64,000 bases of DNA from JAACFF01 sp963701435 (GTDB lineage Bacteria; Chloroflexota; Anaerolineae; Promineifilales; Promineifilaceae): positions 682,001-746,000 of the forward strand of contig CAVPAL010000006.1 of assembly GCA_963701435.1 (NCBI GenBank). The letters are read 5' to 3'. This document shows, piece after piece, positions 1 through 10,500 of the stretch. The notes beneath the pieces were generated by a model. It saw nothing but the letters and a program-made list of their open reading frames with translations. It was not told the origin of the DNA and made no database searches. Both the position numbers and the translations under genes were made by a program. Each line of letters opens with the position of its first letter. The stretch's first letter is position 1.

Positions 1-895
1 ATGGCAGCCGGGAGTTTCTGCTACAAGTAACTTCTACTTACGCAGCGCGGTTGCCAGTGGCTGGCGCGTAGAATTAGACCTTGATTCACCACTCAATGTT
101 GATCTGAAAAATGATTTTGATGCGATCACCGATCTGGAGCTGAATCTGCAAACGATGTTCCTCACCGTCAATCCATTGTTGGCCGCTGTACAAGCAGAGA
201 TGGAAGTATTGCGTGAACAAGGTGAACCAATTCCGGCAGCGCTGCAAGCCGAGTACGACCAGATGGTTGCAGCGCTGCAGGCCAATCGCAATCAGGAAAA
301 TAAGATCACAGATGAAAAGAAGTCGGCTGTTCTCAACAGTATGGTAGAAAGCTTCAACCAAACGGCCGTTACCGCACCCTACATCGATCCTGGCGTGACG
401 CATGGATTGTACAGCGCCATCACCGGAATCTATGAAGAACACACCGTCGATGCCGTAGGGCGTGAAACATTCCTTACCAGCGAACTGTATGCCAGTCGTC
501 CCAAACGGGTTCCCGGCGCTGCTACACCAACAGCGACCATTGCCCTTGACCCTGGCGACCTGCCCCACATCAACTGGAATAGTAGTGAAGCTAACTGCAC
601 CTACCAACTTTATCGGAGCGCACAACCTTATTTCGTCAGCTACCCCCGGCAATTGGCCAGCAGCATGATAGGCGTCAGTTTTATTGATACATTTACAGCC
701 ACGATCGGCCAACCAATCTTCTATCGGCTGCGGGCGCTCTCTTGTGATGCCAACTTTGATTATTTGGAAGCGAATGCCAGTTATTATCGAGATTCGCAAG
801 AAGTAGGTGTGTTTAACTTTGGGATTGTGCCGGGTACGCCATAAATTTTGTTGCTTGTCAGCTTGATAGATTTAGTTAAACGGCCGTTCCATTCC
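1..895 (+). repeat. Direct repeat copy 1 (3' end of giant-protein gene)
   Basis: Bases 1-416 match 10117-10532, and bases 417-844 match 10800-11224 with few substitutions. Similarity continues about 50 bases past both stop codons (TTGCTTGTCAG, TTTAGTTA, ACGGCCGTT). This is a recent tandem gene duplication or gene conversion tract. The internal difference is one clean in-frame 267-bp indel. Confidence 0.9.
2..844 (+). CDS. C-terminal part of a large secreted protein (5' end outside window)
   Basis: The reading frame is already open at base 2, so this is the 3' end of a gene that begins before the window. The sequence is nearly identical to the last part of the giant protein ending at 11224 (offset 10116 bases), except that it lacks exactly 267 bases (89 codons) found there at 10533-10799. 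It contains a helical stretch (about residues 40-110 of the visible part) and a terminal fibronectin-III-like module. It ends in FNFGIVPGTP, a tail shared with the next two genes. Function unknown; probably an exported surface or matrix protein. The similarity continues beyond the stop codon. Confidence 0.75.
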   Translation, partial: WQPGVSATSNFYLRSAVASGWRVELDLDSPLNVDLKNDFDAITDLELNLQTMFLTVNPLLAAVQAEMEVLREQGEPIPAALQAEYDQMVAALQANRNQENKITDEKKSAVLNSMVESFNQTAVTAPYIDPGVTHGLYSAITGIYEEHTVDAVGRETFLTSELYASRPKRVPGAATPTATIALDPGDLPHINWNSSEANCTYQLYRSAQPYFVSYPRQLASSMIGVSFIDTFTATIGQPIFYRLRALSCDANFDYLEANASYYRDSQEVGVFNFGIVPGTP

Positions 896-1075
896 ATTCT
901 TAACCGTTTTTAAATGAAATCCGAACCATTTTATAACCAAACTTGAATCCTTTCCATGCTAAAATAAGTTAGCCATTTCCCGAATCGTACCAGAAACAGT
1001 TTTCATCTTTTCTAATCAGTTAGAGATTTACAGAAAGGAACAATTTACTCATTGGTAATTTAAAAGGAGGATTCC

Positions 1076-4000
1076 ATGTTAAAAAGCAAGATGTCTCGAA
1101 TAGTTGTTTTGGGTATTGTTGTGGTTGCCGGTATCTGGATGCTGATTGAACCCGCCGAACCATCTCCGGAAAATTTGCGTCACCAACAGGCTATTCAGTT
1201 ATTGGCCCCTGGAGGAAGCCAGGGAAATTCCGGCGTAATGGATATCACTGGAGTTAACGCAGAACCAACTACACTCCCTCCCGTCAATTCAGTTCCGGTC
1301 AATTTTTCGGAAATTGAGACTACGCTTGAGAATCCAAACAGTATGTATAATCGCTGGCTGCGTGGCGAGATCGATCTTGATACCGAAATTGGTTTCTACA
1401 ACGAATTAGAAATTGCAGTTCTGCGTAAAGAATCGCTAAATTTACTACCCGATCCGACGGTTCAGATGGCGCCCCAAAGCCTAACTCCAAGCGCGCCAAT
1501 ACTGGGAACAGGCTTTCCCAGCCTCGATTACAATCAAAGTGGTGGTGGTTTCGTACCACCAGACCCGGAATTGGCTGTTGGCCCAAACCACATGATCGCT
1601 GTGGTCAATGTGGCGGTTGAGATGTACGACAAGAGTGGTACATCTGTATTTGGCCCTACGACGGCAGGAAGCTTATTTACCATTTCCCCATGCACCAGTG
1701 GACTTTACGATCCCAATGTTCTTTATGATGAAGAAGCAGACCGGTGGTTCCTGGCCTACGACCAGGGTGCGAGAGCTACTACTGGAGGTTACTGTGTACT
1801 CGCGTCTCAGACGAGCGACCCCACCGGTATTTGGAACCAATATTTCTTCCCGCTCAACACGGCTTCCGAGTGGTTGGATTATCCACATGCCGGTGTCGGC
1901 GATGAGTACATCACAATGGGCGGCAATATGTTTAGTTATGCAGGAGGATTTGTTGAATCCCGGGCCTGGGCATGGCTCAAGAGTGATCTCTATGCCGGTA
2001 ATGCGGTTACTTCCGTGCAAACATCTCTCGCTAGCATTTTTACCGTTCAGCCACTCAATCTTCACGGTTATAGTACTAACACATGGCCACTTCATGGCAA
2101 TGATGTCTATATTCTGGGAGATCTTTTCAACGGCTCGAACTACCGCATTTTTCGCTGGACTGTGCCCACTAACACACTCAACACTGTTGGCACGGTCAGT
2201 CTAGGTAGTGGCGGATTCCCTATTGATGCGCCTCAGGGTGGCAGTGGGTCAGTTATTCAGGCAAATGACTGGCGCGCGCTTGATTTCGAGTATCGTAATG
2301 GTTATGGTTGGACAGCCATGACGGTTGCTTGTAATCCAGGCAGCGGCACGGTAAACTGCATTCGCTGGGCGCAGATAGACCTGGCAAATGCGACGCTGGG
2401 ACCTGCCGGTTCAAGCACATATTCCTCGAATGGTGATTATCGTTTCTTCCCAGATGTGGCCGTTAATCATTGTAACGATATGGCTATTGGCTACACCAAA
2501 TCAAATACCAGCATATTCCCGGAGGTTTGGGTCACCGGTCGCGCCGGCGCAGATCCCGCTAATACGCTACAGGCTGAAACACGCGTAAAAGCTGGTGAGA
2601 TCGTCTACACCGCTTTTGACTCTCCGCCACACCGATGGGGGGATTACACAGGCATGACTATTGATCCAGATGGTAAAACCTTCTGGTACTTAGGTGAATA
2701 TAGTAAAAATACGGGAACGATAAACGGCCGTTGGGGCACATGGATTAATGCTTTTACCTACCCGGATTGTGGTTCGTCGATTCCTATTATTGATGTCAAT
2801 CCGGCCAGCACGTCCAGTACGCAGCCAGTGAATACACAGGTCATGCAAACACTAACCATCAACAATATAGGTTCGGCTAATCTTAATTGGACGATCACTG
2901 AGGATAATCTAACAACCAATTCGGTCACACTAATCGATTCCGAGTCGCCCACTGAACTTGCCAGGATCGTGCAATCTATTGATGAACCAATCGTACTATC
3001 ATCAGAAAACGTGCCCTTTGATCAAGCCAAGACACTACAATTTTCTTTAACATTGCCGGGTCTAATTGCAGCGCCAGTAAATCTTGTGCTTGATGATGGC
3101 TCCCCTGACACAGCTATAGGCATTGGTGGATCTTTCATATGGCTAAACCGCTTTACACCGTCACCAATAGAGTTTCCCTTTGACTTGACACAAATTCATG
3201 TTGCCTTCTTAGGGGGCGCTGGGGTTGATGTTGGAGAGCAAATTAATCTTTATGTATATGAAGATACAGATGGCGACGGCGATCCCAGCAATGCAACACT
3301 TGCAGCCGCCTATTCTGCCCCTGTTGTTGCCCTGAATGCTTTCAATGTTTACACTTTACCCACCCCATTGGCGCTAAACGGCCCGGGTGATGTTTTAATT
3401 GGTGTTTTCAACGTCACTGCAGGTACCAACGCCGGGGAATTTCCGGCAGTACTGGATGAGACTACCTCGCAACAACGTTCATGGATAGGCTGGAATGGGA
3501 ATCCGGCGGATCTATCAACTTTGGGTACATTAGCATTGATCGACTCTTTTGGGTTCCCTGGCAACTGGCTTGTGCGTGGTTTGGGTGAATCAGGGCCACC
3601 GCCTGATATAGTTTGTGATAGTCCGGTAGAGATTCCCTGGGCCAGTGTAAACCCAAGCAGCGGCGCTACTTCTCCAAGCGGCAGTGATCTCGTTGATATA
3701 TCTTTTGATTCAACAGGGCTGGCTGTGGGAACTTACGACGCCACTTTGTGTGTTGACAGCAATGATCCTATCACACCACGAATTCAGGTTCCCCTTTCCT
3801 TGATTGTGGAACCATGTGTTGCGCCGGGTAATGTATCTGACCTGAACGCCAGCTATTTAGGGGGCAATATTATCAGGCTCGATTGGACGGCCGTTTTAGG
3901 CGCAAATCAATATGAAGTGTGGTCTGCAATTGATTCACCTTATTTCGACCCAAGCGGCGGTGATTGCAATAATCCTGCACCGTATGCTTGTTCATTGGAA

Positions 4001-4153
4001 ACAACCAACGTTTTTCAAGCTGCTCACCTTGGTAATCCTGGCGAAAACTACAGTTATGTTGTTTTGGCCAGCCATAGCTGTGGGGCCACAACGACAATAC
4101 TATCCAACCGCACCGGTGAGTTTGACTTTAGTCTTGTACCGGGTTCGACATAA
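1076..4153 (+). CDS. Secreted multidomain protein with beta-propeller-like, Ig-like and FN3-like domains
   Basis: 1025 aa. A strong ribosome binding site (AAAGGAGG, about 1062) fixes the start. An N-terminal hydrophobic segment (about residues 9-24) is a signal peptide or anchor. Residues about 150-560 contain a 'PPDPELAVGPNH' motif typical of secreted sialidase/propeller-like proteins of unknown activity. Residues about 568-610 and 850-910 resemble ASPM/SPD-2/Hydin-type Ig modules (SANLNWTI; SSGATSPSGSD). Residues from about 913 look like an FN3 domain ending FDFSLVPGST. No catalytic motif was recognised. Likely a cell-surface or extracellular protein of the same export class as its neighbours. 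Confidence 0.75.
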   Translation: MLKSKMSRIVVLGIVVVAGIWMLIEPAEPSPENLRHQQAIQLLAPGGSQGNSGVMDITGVNAEPTTLPPVNSVPVNFSEIETTLENPNSMYNRWLRGEIDLDTEIGFYNELEIAVLRKESLNLLPDPTVQMAPQSLTPSAPILGTGFPSLDYNQSGGGFVPPDPELAVGPNHMIAVVNVAVEMYDKSGTSVFGPTTAGSLFTISPCTSGLYDPNVLYDEEADRWFLAYDQGARATTGGYCVLASQTSDPTGIWNQYFFPLNTASEWLDYPHAGVGDEYITMGGNMFSYAGGFVESRAWAWLKSDLYAGNAVTSVQTSLASIFTVQPLNLHGYSTNTWPLHGNDVYILGDLFNGSNYRIFRWTVPTNTLNTVGTVSLGSGGFPIDAPQGGSGSVIQANDWRALDFEYRNGYGWTAMTVACNPGSGTVNCIRWAQIDLANATLGPAGSSTYSSNGDYRFFPDVAVNHCNDMAIGYTKSNTSIFPEVWVTGRAGADPANTLQAETRVKAGEIVYTAFDSPPHRWGDYTGMTIDPDGKTFWYLGEYSKNTGTINGRWGTWINAFTYPDCGSSIPIIDVNPASTSSTQPVNTQVMQTLTINNIGSANLNWTITEDNLTTNSVTLIDSESPTELARIVQSIDEPIVLSSENVPFDQAKTLQFSLTLPGLIAAPVNLVLDDGSPDTAIGIGGSFIWLNRFTPSPIEFPFDLTQIHVAFLGGAGVDVGEQINLYVYEDTDGDGDPSNATLAAAYSAPVVALNAFNVYTLPTPLALNGPGDVLIGVFNVTAGTNAGEFPAVLDETTSQQRSWIGWNGNPADLSTLGTLALIDSFGFPGNWLVRGLGESGPPPDIVCDSPVEIPWASVNPSSGATSPSGSDLVDISFDSTGLAVGTYDATLCVDSNDPITPRIQVPLSLIVEPCVAPGNVSDLNASYLGGNIIRLDWTAVLGANQYEVWSAIDSPYFDPSGGDCNNPAPYACSLETTNVFQAAHLGNPGENYSYVVLASHSCGATTTILSNRTGEFDFSLVPGST

Positions 4154-4368
4154 ATTTTGACGCATATTTGGACAATCCAAACACAATCTTTTGTAAAAAA
4201 AGGTTCAGCCCCCCTGCAAAAAATCAAAACAGTTTTTGTTATTTGAACGGTAAGGTTAAGGAGTTATTGTATGATCATAGTGCCCATTGATTGATATAAA
4301 TACATAAAAATAATAAACAACGATGCACCTGGCTTGTATTCGAATGCGGTGAAAAAATGCTCCATGGG

Positions 4369-4431
4369 CAGCAGTGTACCCAGTTCAGCAGTGTACCCAG
4401 AAGTTCAACTTCTGCGAGAAATTGAACTTCT
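4369..4431. promoter_or_regulatory. 17-bp tandem direct repeat followed by a 10-bp inverted repeat upstream of the giant gene
   Basis: CAGCAGTGTACCCAG occurs at 4369-4383 and 4386-4400. AGAAGTTCAA at 4399-4408 pairs perfectly with TTGAACTTCT at 4422-4431 across a 13-base loop. This lies about 45 bases before the probable start of the 2.2-thousand-residue protein. It is either an operator or a 5'-UTR hairpin. The rest of the 320-base gap (4154-4473) shows only AT-rich sequence. Confidence 0.45.
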
Positions 4432-4513
4432 AAAACGGGAAGTAGTGCTTAAGAATTAAGGGAGAAAGTAAAAATGAAGCTCGAGAAAAGTAGGGTTCGC
4501 CGCACCTTGGATT

Positions 4514-7500
4514 GTGGTCATTTTGATGGTGATGTTAATTGCTGCTGGTATGAAAATGCCGGCATTGGCTCAAGACGCCATAACCCTGGAACGGCCGCCA
4601 AAAACAGCGGATGCGGCGGCAGAAAACAAGACTGATTCCCAAAGTGACCTGAATACCGAAACTCCGGCTTTGCAAACCCAGGAAGAACCACCAACAGAGA
4701 AACCCAAAGAGCCGACAGTCGAATTGGCGCCCACAACCGCAAATGGCAGCCTGACCACCACCTTTGCCGGCGGCAACGGTCAACAAGGCGCCATGTTCGA
4801 TATCACGACCAACGACAAGGGCATTAGCATCACAGCACTTGATGTCCATATCCAGGGCACAAATTCCGGCAACATCCTGGTCTACACGATAGCAAACGCC
4901 ACTTACGTTGGCAACGAGACTAATTCTGCGGCCTGGACATTGCATTCCACAGTCAGCGTGACCGGCGCTGGGGATGGTAATCCAACTGCGGTCAATATCG
5001 CCGACTTAGCAATTCCTCCGAATACGACCTATGCCATCTATGTCTATTGGACAGGGTATAATATCGATACCAGCCTGCTGCGATACACAGCGGGCGCGAA
5101 TACCTACAACAATGACGATTTGCAAATTAGTTTAGGCGCTGGCGTTGCGGGTTCTTTTGGTGGCGGCAGTTCAAGCAATATTTTTTCGCCACGTACCTGG
5201 AACGGGACAGTTTATTACCAAACGTTCGGCTGTGATAATGAGTATGATGGCAGCAGCTATGTTTGTTCAAATGCCACGTATGATTTTGAGGATATCAGCA
5301 GCACAGGAACGGCCGTAACGCTCAGCGATGACAACTTTATTCCCGTTGATTTTGCCTCTGGCTTCGAATTTAACTTTTACGGCACAGATTACCCATCGAC
5401 TTTCATAAACTCCAATGGCTTTCTCTCTTTTGATGCTGGTTCAACCAGTTTTTCCGAACACGAATTGCCTGGCGCGGCAACGCCCAACAACATCATTGCC
5501 GGCTGGTGGGAAGATTTGGATCCTCCGCAGGGGGGCACAATTCATTACCAGACACTAGGTTACTCCCCCGACCGGCGCTTCATTGTGCAGTTTACAGATG
5601 TCGCCCACGATCCATCTGGCACCCCGGTCACCTTCCAGTTCAAACTGTTTGAAGGCTCTAACATCATCGAAGTCCATTATCAAAATTCAGCCACAGATGG
5701 CGGTATTCATAGCGCCGGCATTGAAAATAGTGACGGGTCGATAGGACTTTCCTATTATTATGGTGTGGCTGGTGGTACGAATCACGCCGTGCGTTATGCA
5801 CCTGGGCGCTGCCGGGCGCAAAATTTGGACTATCCCTCGTTCGATTTCACTACGAATGATGCCTCGGCAGTGCAAACGGCCGTTATCGGGGCCTATCCTG
5901 GAGAAACCATTCGCATTTATGGTACCTGTGTCGGGGCCAATACCGCCTTCGGCTCGAACCAGATCGCTTATATCAACAAGAACTTGACGATTGAAGCCGA
6001 TCCCATTGGTGGTGCCACCTTACACGCCAATCAAGAAGGACGGGTCTTTTATGTGGAAAATGCCGCCTTAACCGTGCGCAATCTACGGCTGACCGGCGGC
6101 GATGCGGATGCGGGTGGTTCCAGTGCGGGTGGGGGAATATTTCTGACACCGACGAATGCAGCGCTTACGCTGGATGGCGTTCATCTCGTTGGCAACCGCA
6201 GCACGCTGGCTGGCGGCGGTATTTATAACGATGGCAGCAGTATTATTGAACTATCCGGCAGTAGTGTGTTGTATGAAAATGAAAGCAACGTTGGCGGAGC
6301 AATCTTTTCAAAAGGCAATACTACTTTGGATAATATCGCTGCTCTTGGTAACAAGGGTAATTATGGCGGTGCGATTTATATAGCTGCGAATAGTCACCTT
6401 TCGGTCTCCAACAGCCAATTGTCAGAGAATAAGGCAAACCAGGTTGGGGGGGCTATTTATGCCGGAGGTGCTAACACGCAAATGGAAATCAATGATAGCA
6501 CGATTAGCGATAATAGCGCCAAGATTTTGGGCGGTGCACTTGCCAACGGAGACGACACCAGTGTGGGTGGGACCGTGACCATCACGAATACCAATATTAC
6601 GTCTAACCAGGTCAATCATGCTAGTGCCAACGTCTACGGTGGCGCCATATATAACAATGGTTCGTTGGAGATGACGGGTGGTGCAATCACGAACAGTGAG
6701 ACCACCTCTACTAGCGGTCTGGGACAGGGTACAATTTATAATAGATCGACTGCTGATCTGACCCTCGATGGTACATTGCTATACAGCAATTCCACGAGTT
6801 ATAGTGGCGGAGGAATTAGTAACCAGGGCACAGCCAACATAAAAAATAGCAGCTTTTGGCTAAATGAAAGCCGTTGGGGTGGGGCAATTGCTAATTACCC
6901 TCCTGGCAATGCGACGATAACCAACAGCACAGTTAGCCAAAATTCGCTTTTTCAAACCGGGTATGGCGGCGGGATTTATAATCAAGCAGCAACCCTCACT
7001 TTAAGAAATAGCACACTGTCTGATAATACTGCCCTATTCCCAGTTGGAGAGGGGGACGGCCTCCATAATTTGGGCGGCAATTTGTATTTATACGATACCA
7101 TCATCGCCAACAGCAGCGGGGGGCGTGATTGTTACAACTCAGGCACCATCGTTGCCCATCATTCACTCATCGAGAATAATGATGGCACTAATGATTGTGG
7201 CCTGACCAATGGGGTTGACGGCAACATTACTGGGCAAGATCCGACATTAGGCCCAATGCAAGGTAATGGCGGCCCTACCTTAACCCGGGCGCTGCAGGTG
7301 GGCAGCCCAGCGATTGATGCCGGTTATTGCAGCGGCGGCCTGATCACTACCAGCCAAAACGGACTGAACCGGCCGTTGGCCTACGCCCAGCAATATTGTG
7401 ATATTGGCGCCTACGAACGGTTGGGAGATGGCAGTGCAGACCTGCTCATCGGCCAAAATTTTAGAAAACAAGAATTGACCACTTTTGGTGTTAATCTTAC

Positions 7501-10500
7501 CAACATTATCAACATGAACGACACGTTCAAAACGCACGATGATGGACGCTTCTTTTATCGTTTTTGTGCCGATTTTGACCAGCAGGAAATCTGGTTGACT
7601 GACAATCAGGATGTCTTGTGTCGCCAATGGGCTGATTTAAGCAGTGGTGAAAAGGATGCGCGGGTGCCTTCCTGGTCAACAACACCCTTGGATAACGGGG
7701 GGCTGAATATTGATATTTACAACACCTTACGCGACAGTGCCTTTGATTACTGGCAGGGAGCGGCAGCGACCCAGGAAACTGCCCTGACGACTGAATTCCA
7801 AACGGCGATTGACGGCACATTGGAGGCCATCCGCGAGCAAAGCTACATCCTTGCTATCTATGCTGATGAATTTTTTGTCGATGCCACGCGCACTAATCTC
7901 ACGGCCCCCGGTGGGGCAGATATTATCAACGATGAAATTGAGGATTTCGAGAATGCGCATCAGCAATATGTCTTGGGGGCGATGAATTTGATTCTGGCGG
8001 CGCAACGGCCGTTGCCACAAGGAACTGTAGGTGATTTTTACACCGAATCAGACCTGGAACTACTCGCCCTACTCAGCCGCAAACAGGCCGAAACAACCAT
8101 GGAGATCGCCAAACGGCAGCGGCGCCTGGCTGACGAACAAGTGGAGATTGATGCGGTCGTTGCTTTGTTAGAAGAAGAATACGGCCGTTTACAGCGTAAC
8201 CTGACCCTCTTTGTTAACTGGAGCCAAAAGTTCCCCAATCCAGACCAGGTCTACAGCGACAATCACGGCCCCGAACTGGCTATCGCCCTCGAAGAACTGG
8301 CCAATTTAGCCGACAGCTTTCGTTCCAGCAATAACGTGCTAGGTTACCGGGCTGATTATGTACCCCTGGCCACATTCCCCGAAATACGCATTCAATTTTG
8401 GGGCGGCGAAGCCAATACCAACGGCGGTTATTTGAAAATTGCCCGTGATGCTGAAGATGCTGCCCGAACCGCCTTTTTGAATTATGTTGATAATGCAGGC
8501 AGTGTAAGCAGTGCCATCACCAATTTGGAAACTGGCTTAAAAGATGAGCTGGAAGATCTGTGTGGCATCAATGTAACCGGACCGGCCGATTGGAATAAAA
8601 CGTGTGGCGATCCTAATGATGACGCGGATTTCACAGATGGGGGTGCGATGGGACTCAGCCGCATCAACCTGGTGACCGCTGGCCGCAAGGTAGACCAGGC
8701 TTATCAGCATGTTGCCAATATGACGCAGCTCATCCTGATTGAAGAAGAGCTGGCGGGGCAAGTGATAGTTCAGCTCCAGGGTGCTGCCCAAGACATCGCC
8801 CTTTCCCAGTTAGCCATTGGCAAACTCAATGCTGTCCAAACCTTACAAACGGATTTTTCCACCGATACCGACAGCGTCCGCGATGAGACCACGACAGCGG
8901 TAAGGGCGTATGAAAAGGTCTCCGTCACCGCCAGCGCCAACCCCTTTGATCTCGGCGCCGAAGCGGAAATTGGCGTGGAACTTTCCCTAGAAAATTCCTT
9001 CACAGAATCAACTGAACAAACCTGGGGCACAACCCGTGAAACAACGACAAATCCCAATGCAGAAGCTGTCGCCGAGTATGAAAAACGGCAAATCCTGCGT
9101 GAAGCTGAAAAGGATGCCACTATCGTGGGGGCAGAAAATGCGGCCGAAATCAAACGGCTCTTGCTCCAGCAAACAGATGCGCTGATTGAACTGGATGTCG
9201 CCCGAGCTGAGTACAATGCGGTTTTAGCCGAGCATAATAGTTTGGTAACCCAGTATCAAGCGTTGTTGAGAGATAAAGAATATACAAACTTATCCTCCAA
9301 CAGTTATTTGACCAATCCTGCCTTACGCATCATCTCTGACAATGAGAACCGCATCGCCCAGGAACGGTTTGATATTTTGGTGAATTATGCCTATCTGGCA
9401 GCCAAGGCTCTGGAATATGAACTGCTTTCCGGGGCAACCATCCCATACCAAGATTTGTATACGGCGCGGACCGTTGATGAAGTATTAACGTTCTTCTCGA
9501 CGTTAAATTCAACCTACGGCTCGCTTTTGGATACATCCTCCCTATATCCCCAAAAACTCTCATTAGCCAAAGACATTCTGAGATTGACAGATACGCGTGT
9601 TAACAACATGCTGCCCTTTACTGTCGATTCTTTTGTCGCCAATTCCGCCAACTGGCCCAGCCGTGCTGATTGTAATACACCTATAATTAGCGTGGCGACG
9701 ACTTTGCGGACTTGCTTGCTGCAAGCCTTTCTACTCGAACAAAGAATTGAAGGCACTGAACAGATCGTCTTCAGTTTTCCAACACATCTCGAAGATTTTT
9801 ACGATGGCACGGGCAATGATTACAATGTACGCATTACACCTTTGCAAAATAGTAAGCCGTCAGGAAATTGCAGCGAGTTTGCACAATGTACCGGGGTGTG
9901 GGTCAATTTGCTTATGGATCAGTATACAAATAATGGCCAAACACCACGACTTTATCTGACCCATGATGGCCAATCTGCTTATCTGGACAATAATTCAAAC
10001 ATCGTTTATTACCGGCCGGCAGCAAGGCGCTTCCCTGGCCAAGCCATTCCCAGCGGATTCCCGCAGGGTTCTGCTTTGCGTCAATCGATGAATATTAATG
10101 TGAATCATGTCGGCGTATGGCAGCCGGGAGTTTCTGCTACAAGTAACTTCTACTTACGCAGCGCGGTTGCCAGTGGCTGGCGCGTAGAATTAGACCTTGA
10201 TTCACCACTCAATGTTGATCTGAAAAATGATTTTGATGCGATCACCGATCTGGAGCTGAATCTGCAAACGATGTTCCTCACCGTCAATCCATTGTTGGCC
10301 GCTGTACAAGCAGAGATGGAAGTATTGCGTGAACAAGGTGAACCAATTCCGGCAGCGCTGCAAGCCGAGCACGACCAGATGGTTGCAGCGCTGCAGGCCA
10401 ATCGCAATCAGGAAAATAAGATCACAGATGAAAAGAAGTCGGCTGTTCTCAACAGTATGGTAGAAAGCTTCAACCAAACGGCCGTTACCGCACCCTACAT

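Noticed and set aside
86..799. Long antisense open frames opposite the giant genes (also 10202-11230, 8770-9216)
   Set aside because: Shadows of the strongly supported forward frames; no ribosome sites or family features.
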